The notes: generated from the letters alone by a model not told the origin. Shown: positions 31,719 through 41,738, counted from the stretch's first letter. The stretch is 64,000 nucleotides of DNA from UBA6168 sp041752395 (GCA_041752395.1 JBGSWN010000073.1:1-64000), one strand, 5' to 3'. Made by a program: numbers and translations.

Positions 31719-34463
31719 TTGAAACTCATATTCGGCCTCCAACTTGACAACCCATCCCTGCCACGACCAAAATCCGAGGCAGGTGTCCATTACGTAGGCC
31801 CAAAAGGCTTGCTTACCCTGTTTGAAACTTGGTTTGGCCTTGGCGGCCACCCGAACGATATTGATTACCTTCGGGTAGAAGAACACCGACAGGCGTTGCT
31901 GCGGCATTTATCCGAAACCAACTCCCCACCTTTTTATCAAAAATCCTTCGAGGCTGACCCCTTCACCACCACCTCCGAAATGCTCGACCGCCGTGACGAG
32001 CTGTTGCTCACCGGGTGGGATTTTGAGGCAGAAGACCAGGCTCCCGAACGGCTGCGCACCCTGGCCGAAATTGAAGCCATTTTCCGAAATGACCCAGCTA
32101 ACCACCACCTCGAACCTGGATTTGCCGACCGTTTTTATGCGGTGTTCGCAGCACTCGATGGCTGCTCGGCGAACCTGACCGAGCTCTCGGTGAATGAACC
32201 AATTGACCTGCTGCCCCGCCATTTTCAGCGCTTTTTTGAAAAATTGACAACACGGACCAGCCTCAAAATCAACCTACTTTCCACTTCCGAACTTCCAGCG
32301 TTGGCAACTAGCGACTTGCAAAAATTTCAAAAAAGATTTGCTGCCGATGCCATTTCAAAAACCAAGGATTCGCTTAAAAATGACGGTTCCCTGCTCCTGC
32401 TACGTGCCCGCCGGGCCAGCGAGGCAGCGGCTTGGCTTGCGCAATTGGTCAGGTTGAACCCCTCAATTTCAGGGTCTTCAAATTTTTTAATCCCTGAAAA
32501 ATCACGCACCCTCGACATGGCCCTCATTCAGGAGGGGCAGCCCAGCCTCGGCATTCAAAGTACGTCGCTCGCAAGGCCGACTTTGCAGGTGCTGAAATTG
32601 GTGACCGCCTTCCTTTGGGAACCTGTGAACCCCTTCCACATCCTCGAATTTGTGTCACTGGCCGTAAAGCCACTGGCTGACGACCTCGCCACGCTCATCG
32701 CCAACCAAGTAGCCGCCAAGCCGGGCCTGCAAGGCGAAGGCTGGTATGCCATGATCAACCGCTATTTTGAAGAACTTGCTGAAAATCAACCACTTACCGA
32801 AGTGAACGAGCAGCGCAGGCAGTACAATTTCTGGTTTGAGCGTCGGCGATACGACATGGGGCAAAAGGTTCCAAAAGCTGAGGTTACCGTTATTTTTGAC
32901 TATTTGAAACAATGGGCAGTCGAGGCTTTCGAGGACGGTGGCAGCCGGAACCACTCGCTCATCGTACTCAGTCAGCAGGCCAAACGGGTAGCAGAATTGC
33001 TGAATGCCTTGCCAGAACAGGAACTGAAACACCTCGAATTGGAGCGCATCGTGCGCACGATTTACGAACCATCGCCCGTGGTGCTTCAGCCCCAAGAGGC
33101 TGGAAGCCTTGCCTATGTGCAGCATCCGGGAGCTTTCACAGGAGCGGTGGGTGAGGTGTGGTGGTGGAATTTTGTGCAGCAGGAGCAGCCGCATTTTTTT
33201 TCAAAATGGTCAAAAACAGAGCGGGCTTGGCTGGCGCAAAAGGGCATCCTGCTCGACACGCCAGCGCAGGAGAATGCCCGCCAATTTTGGCAACAAACCC
33301 GACCGATACTCGCTGCCACCGACCGCCTGGTGCTGGTGCTCCCCGAATCCATGGACGGCACTGCGGTGAACCCACATCCGCTGTTCGGCGATTTACAGGC
33401 CGCTTTTTCCAATTTGGAGGTCATTTCACAGCAGGTAGGCGCGGATGAAATGGCTTTTGCGGCTCATTTTTCTCTACCCAAACACGAGTCGGTGACCATG
33501 CGGCAACTGGGCAGGCCCGCACCGTTTTTGAATATAAAAACCCTCGTCAACATGCAGCGGGAGCGGGAGTCGCTGACGAGTTTGGAGACGCTTTTTTACT
33601 ACCCGTACCAGTGGTTTTTCAAGTATAAAATCAGGCTGAACAAGTCGAGCATATTGAGCGTGGTGCCGGACAACACGCTTAAGGGCAACCTGGCACACCG
33701 GGTTTTTGAAAAATTGCTGAAAGAAGAAATCCACGCCATGAGCAAGGCTGAGGTGGAAAGCCGGGTGGAGCAGGAAAGCCGCCGCCTGATGGCAAAAGAA
33801 GGTGCTGTATTGCTGATGTACGGCCGGGAACCCGACCGGGTGGCGTTTGTGAACAAACTTAAATTTGCGGCGTGGAGCCTCGTGACCCACATCCGGGACA
33901 ACGGCTGGCGGGTACTCGGCACGGAGCAGCAGTTGGAGGGTAAATTCCCAACTGGCGACGAAGGAAATCCAGCTGTTATTGGCATTGCCGACCTGGTGCT
34001 GGAGCGGGGCGGTGGCAGCGAGCGGGCCGTGGTGGACATCAAATGGCGGGGCAGCGGCTGGCGGGAGTCGGTCATCCGAAATGGGGAAGACCTTCAGTTG
34101 GTGCTGTACGCAAGGCTTGTTTCACCTGAAAATGAATGGGCACATACGGCTTATTTTATTGTGGAAAATGGCAAGATGCTGGCCCGAAACGCACGGGCTT
34201 TTCAGCATATTTCGCCAATTTCGCCAATGGACGACCACGGCGAAGTGAGCGAACGCATCCTCGGCCAAATGCGCTCTACTTGGCATTGGCGAATGTCGCA
34301 GTTGGCGCAAGGGCTGGTGGAGGTGCGCTGTCGGCAAACGCTTTCGGCCATTGAGGAGTCATACGGCGAGGAGCATGGGGCAGCGATGGGCGACCTTCTG
34401 GAAATGAAGGGCGAAGATGCCAAATACGATGATTATCGGGTGCTGATAAATCTGATAGAGTAG
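31719..34463 (+). CDS. AddB-like PD-(D/E)XK nuclease family protein
   Basis: A protein of about 914 residues. The N-terminus (KLIFGLQLDN, then GPKGLLTLFETWFGLGG) and overall layout match Bacteroidota AddB/RexB-type subunits of the RecBCD-equivalent complex, with a degenerate UvrD-like helicase fold in the middle. The C-terminal ~230 residues are a RecB-type PD-(D/E)XK nuclease. LNKSSILSVVPDNTLKGNLAHRVFEKLLKEE is the entry motif, IADLVLERGGG holds the catalytic Asp, VVDIKWRG is the D-x-K motif, and QLVLYARLV is the QxxxY-like motif. No Walker A was recognised. A RecB/AddA partner is expected near the gene; none is in the window. The start is a TTG, supported by the promoter at 31693. Confidence 0.75.
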   Translation: MKLIFGLQLDNPSLPRPKSEAGVHYVGPKGLLTLFETWFGLGGHPNDIDYLRVEEHRQALLRHLSETNSPPFYQKSFEADPFTTTSEMLDRRDELLLTGWDFEAEDQAPERLRTLAEIEAIFRNDPANHHLEPGFADRFYAVFAALDGCSANLTELSVNEPIDLLPRHFQRFFEKLTTRTSLKINLLSTSELPALATSDLQKFQKRFAADAISKTKDSLKNDGSLLLLRARRASEAAAWLAQLVRLNPSISGSSNFLIPEKSRTLDMALIQEGQPSLGIQSTSLARPTLQVLKLVTAFLWEPVNPFHILEFVSLAVKPLADDLATLIANQVAAKPGLQGEGWYAMINRYFEELAENQPLTEVNEQRRQYNFWFERRRYDMGQKVPKAEVTVIFDYLKQWAVEAFEDGGSRNHSLIVLSQQAKRVAELLNALPEQELKHLELERIVRTIYEPSPVVLQPQEAGSLAYVQHPGAFTGAVGEVWWWNFVQQEQPHFFSKWSKTERAWLAQKGILLDTPAQENARQFWQQTRPILAATDRLVLVLPESMDGTAVNPHPLFGDLQAAFSNLEVISQQVGADEMAFAAHFSLPKHESVTMRQLGRPAPFLNIKTLVNMQRERESLTSLETLFYYPYQWFFKYKIRLNKSSILSVVPDNTLKGNLAHRVFEKLLKEEIHAMSKAEVESRVEQESRRLMAKEGAVLLMYGREPDRVAFVNKLKFAAWSLVTHIRDNGWRVLGTEQQLEGKFPTGDEGNPAVIGIADLVLERGGGSERAVVDIKWRGSGWRESVIRNGEDLQLVLYARLVSPENEWAHTAYFIVENGKMLARNARAFQHISPISPMDDHGEVSERILGQMRSTWHWRMSQLAQGLVEVRCRQTLSAIEESYGEEHGAAMGDLLEMKGEDAKYDDYRVLINLIE

Positions 34464-34579
34464 CCATCAATTCAATATTTAATTCTATTTTTTGTGCCCC
34501 AAATGGCCTTTTTCGTCAAATTCTGTGTTTTGAAATCCCGGATACCGATTTTAATATTGTTTACAACACAGACAATCAA

Positions 34580-35252
34580 ATGAAAAACCTCCAAATTTCA
34601 CTAATTGAAGACAACCGCTCGGCAGCGCTGGACGTGGAGATGCTGCTGGATGAGATGGACATCAAATTGGCAGCGATAAAAGACAATGGGGAAGACGCCC
34701 TGCAATATATTTACGAAGCGCAGCCCGATCTAATCATCATGGATATTGATATGAAAGGCGAGAAGTCGGGGCTGGATATCGCCAAGGAAATTGACCACCT
34801 GCGCATACCAATCATTTTTACCACCTCCTATAAAGACAAAAAGAGCTACGAAGCCTCCAACTAGGCCTACTCGTTTGGTTACCTCGTCAAGCCATTCAAT
34901 AAGTTGAGTTTGCAAAGCGCCCTTGAACAGGCGATTAAAGTTTTGTTTCCTGAAGGGCATTTGGAAGCGCCCAGTGCAGAAAGCCAAAAGAATGGTATTG
35001 CAGGGAACGGTGCTGGTAAAGCACCTAAATATGCTGTATCCCTTAAAGTTTGGCGACATACTTTATATTCAGGGCGAGGGGAATTATTGCTCCATTTTCA
35101 CTTGCACTCGGAAGTTCCTTTTGAAAATATCGCTTCGAAAATTGATGGCTTCCCTACCAACGAACGAGTTCTCACCAGTCCACAAAAGCTTCATCGTAAG
35201 GTTGGATAAAGTGGAAGCCGTGGTACCAGAGCTTTTTTTAGGAACGTGTTAA
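34580..35252 (+). pseudogene. Decayed LytTR response regulator
   Basis: The receiver half reads MKNLQISLIEDNRSAALDVEMLLDEMDIKLAAIKDNGEDALQYIY with phospho-Asp in IIMDIDMKGEKSG. It runs into an in-frame TAG at 34862-34864. Beyond the stop the same frame continues sensibly as AYSFGYLVKPFNKLSLQSALEQA, including the conserved Lys-Pro. A frame change near 35020 is then needed to continue the LytTR domain as LKFGDILYIQGEGNYCSIFT and VHKSFIVRLDKVEAV. At least two independent lesions mean it is not functional. Its end abuts the MITE-like element. Confidence 0.85.
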
Positions 35253-35423
35253 TAATAAGTTGTCACTTTCGGCGAGTGTATTTTTTCCGATGGCAAGGCG
35301 GTGAATCAGGCGCATAACTTGTCCCGAAAATCGGGAGTGGCGCTACGCAACTGATTCGCCAACGCAGCAAGCGGGAAAAAGACGCCGCCCAAAGTGATTA
35401 GTTATTATTCAAACGTTCCTAAA
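35237..35423. mobile_element. 187-bp MITE-like inverted-repeat element
   Basis: The termini are TTTAGGAACG (35237-35246) and CGTTCCTAAA (35414-35423). The arms stay complementary inward with mismatches (AATAATAAGTTGTCACTTT against the complement of AAAGTGATTAGTTATTATT; TTTTTTCCG against CGGGAAAAA; GTGAATCAG against CTGATTCGC). They end in a central hairpin TCCCGAAAATCGGGA at 35322-35336, almost exactly the midpoint. The element encodes nothing and no target-site duplication is obvious. It lies between, and overlaps the ends of, two pseudogenes. Confidence 0.75.
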
Positions 35424-35842
35424 CGCATCAGCCCATAATTGCTGGGCAGCCAGAGGTGGCCGAGGCCGTCGTCACAGGCTGCGCAGATGTTGTTGTTGAA
35501 AAGCACATCGGCGGTGCTGTATTGGTGTAAGGTATTGCACAAGAAGTTCAAGTGCATTAGCCCGCCCGTGGCCAGCCAAAATATGCCACCAGTGTCCTGG
35601 CTGATATGGCAGAAGTGATTTGCCGGGAATTGATTAAATTTTTCAACAATGCCCCGCTCTCAGTCCATTTTGAAGAGGCCAGCGTAGGAGCAAGACAATA
35701 TATTGCTATCCGGAAGTTCGGTAATACCCCGCATACTGTAACCAATTTCGGGGTTTTGCATCAATTTTCGGAAGGTTTTGCGTCCAATGAAAATGGCGTA
35801 AATCCCTTCCTTCCCACAAACCAAAAATCGTATTCCGCCCAT
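35405..35842 (-). pseudogene. Fragment of a propeller-type two-component sensor
   Basis: On the minus strand the frame reads RGITELPDSNILSCSYAGLFKMD, an in-frame TGA, then ERGIVEKFNQFPANHFCHI, SQDTGGIFWLATGGLMHL and CDDGLGHLWLPSNYGLMRLG. The repeated GGIFWLAT...GL and GLGHLWLPSNYGL blades are typical of the periplasmic propeller (Reg_prop) of hybrid two-component sensors. The kinase part is missing: the frame ends within the MITE-like element at 35405. A stop codon lies immediately before the first Met, so the N-terminus is lost as well. Confidence 0.75.
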
Positions 35843-36042
35843 TTATTTGGCCAACTGAAGGCATTGGTGAAAGCAAAATTTTTTTCCTCAAAAACTTACC
35901 ATAACTTAGCGTTATCGTTTTGGACATCTTACCTAAAGCCTCATTCCCCGCTCGTATTTCGGGTCATGGCATCTATCGTTTCCCTTAAAAAATTTAATGT
36001 CGGGGGTCTCCCCTGCTTATCTCATCATCAAAAACTTGAAAC
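35843..36042. other. Region upstream of the HYR-repeat gene
   Basis: It contains further unrecognisable remains upstream of the sensor fragment and the leader of the HYR-repeat gene. No clear TAnnTTTG box was found. Confidence 0.3.
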
Positions 36043-39000
36043 ATGTACACTTGTACCACTCGTCCACATTTTACCAAAAAGACACGCCTGCATCGGCTTG
36101 TTTTGCTTCGCAAAACCCTGATGCTTGCGTTCCTTGCGGCTTCCTCGTTGGCACTTCAATCTTGGGATTACTACCAACCTTGGAACAACAGCAGCTCGCC
36201 AGCAATGGCACTCCAGCCCATCGGGGTTTGGCCCACGCTGAGTCCAGCCCAACGTTCCACCCTCCAAAACGGCGGTGTTATCACCAATTTCAATTCCGGC
36301 ATTTGCAGTGGGGTGACACCCATCCTGCTCACCATCAGCGCAGGGCCAGCACCCAACGCTTTTGACAACACCACCATCAATGCCCGGAAACCACGCCGCT
36401 GGGGTAACACCTCGTTTTACCTGGCCCGGCAAAACATGGGCGGCGCTGGAGTTCAGTACTGCTTCGACCTCAGTATTCCTGCGGCTTTCAGCATGGACAG
36501 CCGGGAACACGCCTATTTCGCCAACGGCGAAAACATCGGCGTAACGGCGCTTAACGGCGCTGTGCCCGTGAACATGGCGGCTATCTACCAAGGTGCCACC
36601 GGCAACGCCTCCATCACGGGCAACGGCACGGGCAGTGTACACCTGAGCGCCAACGGCCAAAACAGCGGCGGTCTCTGGTGGAGCATCAACTCCGCCGGAC
36701 AGCCCGTCACGCAGGTCTGCATTGAGTATTTTGCCTCGCCGGGCGAGACACCAACCGCCGAGCCGTTCCGTTTCAGCATAGATGGCTCCAAATGTGTGGC
36801 TGATGTACCGGTCGCTTGTTCCGGCAGCTCGCCTGTGAGCCGTTGGGGACGGCTTGGTTCCAATGTCGGACAAGGACTTGATGAAGGGATACCCATCTAC
36901 GATTTCAACAGCGGCTTTTGCGATGAGTCTGGCGACCCCATCAATTTCATCGAAATCAACGCCACGCCCTCCGCTGCTTCCGGCAATCTTTTTTACCTCA
37001 ACAACAAACCGCCAAGACCCTACGGCCGCTACAGCTTCGACAATAGCCGAGAGAACATCGCCGGCGGCGGCAACACCTACTGCTTCACGCTGGACGAGGC
37101 ACGCCCCATCCGCCTCAATTCGTTGGAGCATAAATTCTTTGCGGCCTCAGAACGGGTGCTGATAAAGGCTTGGCTCGGCGCCGACCCAGTGCCAATGGCA
37201 GGATTCAGCAACGGCACTCCGCCCATCAACAGTGGTGGGCTCTATTTTAAGGGACTCGGCTACGGCAAAGGCGTGGCTTGGACCGCCACTTCCAACGACC
37301 AGCCCGTTTCGCAGGTCTGCGTGGAATATTGGCGGGAGGGCGGCGGCGCACTCACAGGCGAGCCTTTTTCGCTGGAACTTTGTGCAAACCGCTGCCTGTA
37401 CGACGATGACTATGCCTGCTCCTTGAATCAGGGCGCTTGCGGCGGAAACTATCCGAGGATCCAGATTAATAAAACCGTCACGCCCATCAACCAGTACGGG
37501 TTGAATACCTGCACCAACCCCGGCGGAAACGTCGTGCATCCAGCTTACAAAATCAGTATCTCGATGTACAACAATTCGGGGGCAATCAAGGAGCTTTTCC
37601 TCGAAGATGACCTCCTCAATTACTTTGCCGCTGCCTATGTAGATACTTTGACTGCTCCGCAAATCACGGCGACCTACAGCACGGGCTGGCCACTTTTGAA
37701 CCCATATTATGATGGTCGGGATTACACGGATTTCTTTCTGCCGAACACAGGCTGGCTTCCCGCTGGGCAAACCCTCACGGTGGAGTTCACCATTGCCTTG
37801 AACCCGAACGCTCCCGGCGCACTTCCAACTTTGTGCAATTCCGCCTTCGGAGGTGGCATTACCAACGGCAATTTTGTGGTGAGCGACCTCTCCGGCGATT
37901 TCGGCGGCGGCTACAGCGCCCCTACCCAGGTCACCAACCTGCTACCACCTGGCGTCATTGCCACACCTGCACAGGATGTGACCATGGAGGCCACTTTGGC
38001 AAACTACTCCAACGCCATCCAAGCTTGGGTAAACAACCACGGAGGCGCTACTTTCAGCGTGCCCGGCTGCGGCCCAATCACCTGGACGAGTAACTTCAAC
38101 ATGAATAATTGGGTCTGGAATTGCAGCTATATTGACGGACATATTGACGTGATATTCACTGCCCACGACAACTGCGGCCATACTTTCACCACTTGCGCCA
38201 CCTTCACGCTCGTGGATACCCAAGGGCCTGCTTGTGTGAAACCCACCAACCTCGACCTCGATTGCAGCGACCCCAATGCAGCCGCCCAACTCGACCATTG
38301 GCTGAACTACTCTGGCAACTGGAACGACCTCAGTCAGCCAGTCGTTTTTACCAGTGATTTCATGGGCATACCGCCGGGCTCTTGCAGCGGCGACACCATT
38401 ACCGTCACGTTCACGGGTACTGACAACTGCGGAAACACCACCATCTTTATTGGTTATCTCACCATCAGCGACAACCAAGCGCCGACGTTGGTGGGTGTAC
38501 CCGCCGATGTCACACTTGACCCCTGCACGGCTATCCCGGCTGCAGCAAATGTGACGGCGACCGATGCTTGCGACCCGAGTGTGACGGTTGATTTCCTTGA
38601 AACAACGACCGGACCGCATTGCAACCAAACCATCACCCGCACTTGGACAGCCACTGACGACTGTGGAAACATGGCTTCCGCTTCGCAAGCGATTACCATT
38701 GTGGACAACCAGGCACCCATTTTCAGCAACGTGCCTGCTGACATCACTGCCGAGTGCCCGAATATTCCGCCCGTACAAAGTCCTTCGGTGACGGATTGCT
38801 CACCATTCACCCTCACTTTTAGTGAGCAGCAAACGGGTGGTGCTTGCCCATTGCCCAATATCATCGTCCGCACTTGGATTGCGAAAGACACCTGCGGCCT
38901 CGCCGACACCGTGACCCAAACCATCACGATGACGCCACCGAACGTGCCGTCCACCCTGATTTGGACCTTCGTGCCACCAGACCTCACGACCACCTGCGAT

Positions 39001-41643
39001 CAGAACCCTGGCTTCGGAAACGCTGTGGCGGAAACAACCTGCCCAGCGGGCGGCCTCAGTGTCAGCTTCACCGATGTGGTAAACTCGAACGGCGACTGCA
39101 GCATACCGTTCAGCATCACCCGCACTTGGATTGCCCACGATGCCTGCGGCAATATGATTGATACTTCGCAAACCATCAGCACGGGGCCGGATACGCAGGG
39201 GCCAATCTTCGCCAGCGACACCCCTGATAGCATCACGATTGACTGCGGCGGGCCGCTCTACCAGCCCGTTGCCTTTGATAATTGCGGAGCAACATTCCTT
39301 GACTACTTGGACAGCGGCCAAACGGGCGACTGCGCCACAGGTTTCCAGTTCACCCGCACTTGGACGGCTACCGACGCCTGCGGCAACAGCACCGACTTCG
39401 TACAGTACGTGACCACCAACCCAGATACCACTGCGCCGGTCTTCATCTTCGTGCCTTACGACCAGTTTTTTGACTGCGACGAACCCATCACCTTCCCCGA
39501 CCCAGTGGCCTTCGACAACTGCGGCGACGTGACCATCACGTTCCAAGACAGCATCATCGGCACGGGCGACTGCAACGTGGTGAACGGCATCGAGTATGGC
39601 TACGACATCGTGCGCACTTGGACGGCAACTGACGAGTGCGGCAACTCGACCACAGCCACCACCAGCGCTTGGGTGCTGCCCGGCTTCAACAGCGGCAACC
39701 TGATTGCATTCGCCTATGTGCCGGAAGACCTGAACGTGGATTGCAGTGGCAACGCCGTCTTCGGGCAGCCCGTTTGCCATTCAGCTTGCGGAGCGCTGAC
39801 TATCACCTACGTGGACGAAATCACGGCGGGCGATTGCAGCTCGGCGACCACCATCGTGCGGCATTGGACGGCTACGGATGTTTGCGGCAACTCGACCATT
39901 GCGCAGCAAACCATCGTCATCATGCCTGACCAGTCGGCGCCGACTTTTACTTTGGGTTCAACTGATTTGACGCTGACTTGCGCCAGCGGTTCAACGCCGA
40001 CTTTCGATGTGCCAGTTGTGACGGACAATTGCGCCAGCGGAACCAGCCTGAGCATCAGCCATCATGATACTTGGGGCAGTGGAACTTCTGCTTGCGCAAA
40101 CCAAACCGTGACTCGCACTTGGACGGCGATGGATGCATGCGGCAATGAATCCACTGCTTCGCAAACCATCACCATCTTGGACAACGAAGCACCGATTTTC
40201 CAAAATCCACCTGCCGACCAATCGCTGAACTGCGGTGAGGCTGTGGTTTTCGGCACGCCAGAAGCAGTGGATGGCTGCTCGACCGTGAGCACGACGCAAG
40301 CGGACGAAGTATTGGATTTGCCCTGCGGGCAACAACACGTCAGGACTTGGACGGCGACCGATGCCTGTGGCAACTCGACCATTGCGCAGCAAAAAATAAC
40401 CGTGACAGACAACGAGCCACCAGCATTCAGTGGCGTTCCTGCCGACCAGTCGCTGACTTGTGGTGATGCCGTGGTTTTCGGCACGCTGGAGGCAGCGGAC
40501 GGCTGCTCGCTGGTGAGCATGACGCACGTGGATGAGGTGGTGAATCTGGCCTGTGGCCAACAGCACACCAGGACTTGGACGGCAACCGATGCCTGCGGCA
40601 ACTCAGCAATTGCGCAGCAAAAAATAACCGTGACGGACAACGTGGCGCCCACATTCAGTGGGCCAGTGGACAACCTGACCATCGAATGTGGCCAGCCCGT
40701 CGAGTTTGCAAACCTGACGGCGAGCGATGCTTGCGGAACGGCGGCCCTGGCCTTTAGCGACGAGGTGCTACCGAACAGCTGCGGAATGACCCACACCCGC
40801 ACTTGGACGGTGACGGACGGCTGCGGCAATGCGGCGAGTGCTTCGCAAAGCATCACGGAAGTGGATACGCAGGCCCCGGTTTTCGAGCCATTGCCGATGG
40901 AACTGACGATGACGGTGGCCGAGTTTGCGACTTGGGCAGCGCCCGTGGGTGCGGCTACGGACTGCAACAATGTGACTATCAACCTAGAAACGGCGGTGTC
41001 TTCCAGTTGCGAAGCGACCTCGAATATTTTGACCTACACTGCGACGGACGCCTGCGGAAACTCCACCACGCACACGCTGACGGTGTCGCTGTCCGACACC
41101 CAGTTTGCAGTGAATGCGGCCATTCCAGCAACCCTGAACTGCGGAAACAGCTACGATCTGACGGCCAGTGCTGTGAATGGAACAGCGCCGTACAGTTACA
41201 CTTGGACGGTGGTGGATGGAGCTGGTTGGGAAATCACATCGGGCGCTTCGGCTGAATTAGCGACGCTGCTGGCGGGCGAAGGCACGGCCACGCTGAGCCT
41301 GCAAGTGATGGACGCTGGCGGTTGCGCTTGGCTGGAGGGATTCTCCGTGAGCTGCACCGAGACGGCTTCGGGCGTGAAGGAGGAGGCCATTTCTGGCTTC
41401 GAGCTGCGGCCTAACCCGACCAGCGATTTCTTGACGCTGAACTATGTTTCGGCGGTGGCGGGTGAGGCAAACCTGCGCATCCTGAATACGCTTGGCGAGG
41501 TGGTTTTGCTCCGCAATGGGCAAACAACTGTTGGGGCGAACATGGCAAACTTTGACGTTTCACAACTGTCTGCTGGCACTTATTTCCTCTCGTTGCAAGT
41601 CGGCGACGGGGTGGTGACGAAGCGGTTCGTGAAGATTTGGTAA
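36043..41643 (+). CDS. Giant HYR-like repeat protein with T9SS sorting domain
   Basis: An 1866-residue surface or secreted protein. After a long signal region (RLVLLRKTLMLAFLAASSLAL) come two copies of a ~230-residue module (GVITNFNSGICSG... and GIPIYDFNSGFCDES...), each with TNN/REN patterns and a CxEYW or CIEYF motif. A DUF11-like segment around residues 470-620 follows. Then about ten Ig-type modules of ~80 residues are built on the frame DNQAP...FxxVPADxTxxC...TRTWTATDxCGN...Q.ITI, as in hyalin-repeat (HYR)-like proteins. The paired Cys in each module suggest disulfides. The last ~80 residues (GFELRPNPTSDFLTLNYVS to VVTKRFVKIW) form a type A T9SS sorting domain. A role in adhesion or matrix is likely. 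Confidence 0.9.
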   Translation: MYTCTTRPHFTKKTRLHRLVLLRKTLMLAFLAASSLALQSWDYYQPWNNSSSPAMALQPIGVWPTLSPAQRSTLQNGGVITNFNSGICSGVTPILLTISAGPAPNAFDNTTINARKPRRWGNTSFYLARQNMGGAGVQYCFDLSIPAAFSMDSREHAYFANGENIGVTALNGAVPVNMAAIYQGATGNASITGNGTGSVHLSANGQNSGGLWWSINSAGQPVTQVCIEYFASPGETPTAEPFRFSIDGSKCVADVPVACSGSSPVSRWGRLGSNVGQGLDEGIPIYDFNSGFCDESGDPINFIEINATPSAASGNLFYLNNKPPRPYGRYSFDNSRENIAGGGNTYCFTLDEARPIRLNSLEHKFFAASERVLIKAWLGADPVPMAGFSNGTPPINSGGLYFKGLGYGKGVAWTATSNDQPVSQVCVEYWREGGGALTGEPFSLELCANRCLYDDDYACSLNQGACGGNYPRIQINKTVTPINQYGLNTCTNPGGNVVHPAYKISISMYNNSGAIKELFLEDDLLNYFAAAYVDTLTAPQITATYSTGWPLLNPYYDGRDYTDFFLPNTGWLPAGQTLTVEFTIALNPNAPGALPTLCNSAFGGGITNGNFVVSDLSGDFGGGYSAPTQVTNLLPPGVIATPAQDVTMEATLANYSNAIQAWVNNHGGATFSVPGCGPITWTSNFNMNNWVWNCSYIDGHIDVIFTAHDNCGHTFTTCATFTLVDTQGPACVKPTNLDLDCSDPNAAAQLDHWLNYSGNWNDLSQPVVFTSDFMGIPPGSCSGDTITVTFTGTDNCGNTTIFIGYLTISDNQAPTLVGVPADVTLDPCTAIPAAANVTATDACDPSVTVDFLETTTGPHCNQTITRTWTATDDCGNMASASQAITIVDNQAPIFSNVPADITAECPNIPPVQSPSVTDCSPFTLTFSEQQTGGACPLPNIIVRTWIAKDTCGLADTVTQTITMTPPNVPSTLIWTFVPPDLTTTCDQNPGFGNAVAETTCPAGGLSVSFTDVVNSNGDCSIPFSITRTWIAHDACGNMIDTSQTISTGPDTQGPIFASDTPDSITIDCGGPLYQPVAFDNCGATFLDYLDSGQTGDCATGFQFTRTWTATDACGNSTDFVQYVTTNPDTTAPVFIFVPYDQFFDCDEPITFPDPVAFDNCGDVTITFQDSIIGTGDCNVVNGIEYGYDIVRTWTATDECGNSTTATTSAWVLPGFNSGNLIAFAYVPEDLNVDCSGNAVFGQPVCHSACGALTITYVDEITAGDCSSATTIVRHWTATDVCGNSTIAQQTIVIMPDQSAPTFTLGSTDLTLTCASGSTPTFDVPVVTDNCASGTSLSISHHDTWGSGTSACANQTVTRTWTAMDACGNESTASQTITILDNEAPIFQNPPADQSLNCGEAVVFGTPEAVDGCSTVSTTQADEVLDLPCGQQHVRTWTATDACGNSTIAQQKITVTDNEPPAFSGVPADQSLTCGDAVVFGTLEAADGCSLVSMTHVDEVVNLACGQQHTRTWTATDACGNSAIAQQKITVTDNVAPTFSGPVDNLTIECGQPVEFANLTASDACGTAALAFSDEVLPNSCGMTHTRTWTVTDGCGNAASASQSITEVDTQAPVFEPLPMELTMTVAEFATWAAPVGAATDCNNVTINLETAVSSSCEATSNILTYTATDACGNSTTHTLTVSLSDTQFAVNAAIPATLNCGNSYDLTASAVNGTAPYSYTWTVVDGAGWEITSGASAELATLLAGEGTATLSLQVMDAGGCAWLEGFSVSCTETASGVKEEAISGFELRPNPTSDFLTLNYVSAVAGEANLRILNTLGEVVLLRNGQTTVGANMANFDVSQLSAGTYFLSLQVGDGVVTKRFVKIW

Positions 41644-41652
41644 AAAGCATTG

Positions 41653-41738
41653 CTCCCGCAGATGGCGCTGATTTACGCAAATAAAACTAGCAGATTTTCC
41701 AATGTCAAATCTGCATAAATCTGTGAAATCTGCGGGAG
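41653..41738. repeat. Inverted repeat with ATCTGC-type units
   Basis: The outer arms CTCCCGCAGAT (41653-41663) and ATCTGCGGGAG (41728-41738) are perfect complements. Inside, GATTTACGCA faces TGCATAAATC, and AAATCTG recurs three times with a spacing of about ten bases. The element starts ten bases after the stop codon of the HYR-repeat gene. Similar elements are known to recur in Bacteroidota genomes, though copy number here is unseen. Confidence 0.65.

Noticed and set aside
34862..34864. TAG read as a recoded amino acid in the LytTR gene
   Set aside because: A separate frame change lies downstream and no stop-codon recoding system is visible, so decay is simpler.
36028..37131. 367-residue minus-strand ORF opposite the HYR-repeat gene
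   Set aside because: It lies opposite a strongly supported secreted protein and lacks any domain signal.
40062..40982. Antisense ORF and repeat array mistaken for CRISPR
   Set aside because: The repeats are coding HYR-like modules of ~240 bases with diverged sequence, not short repeats with unique spacers.
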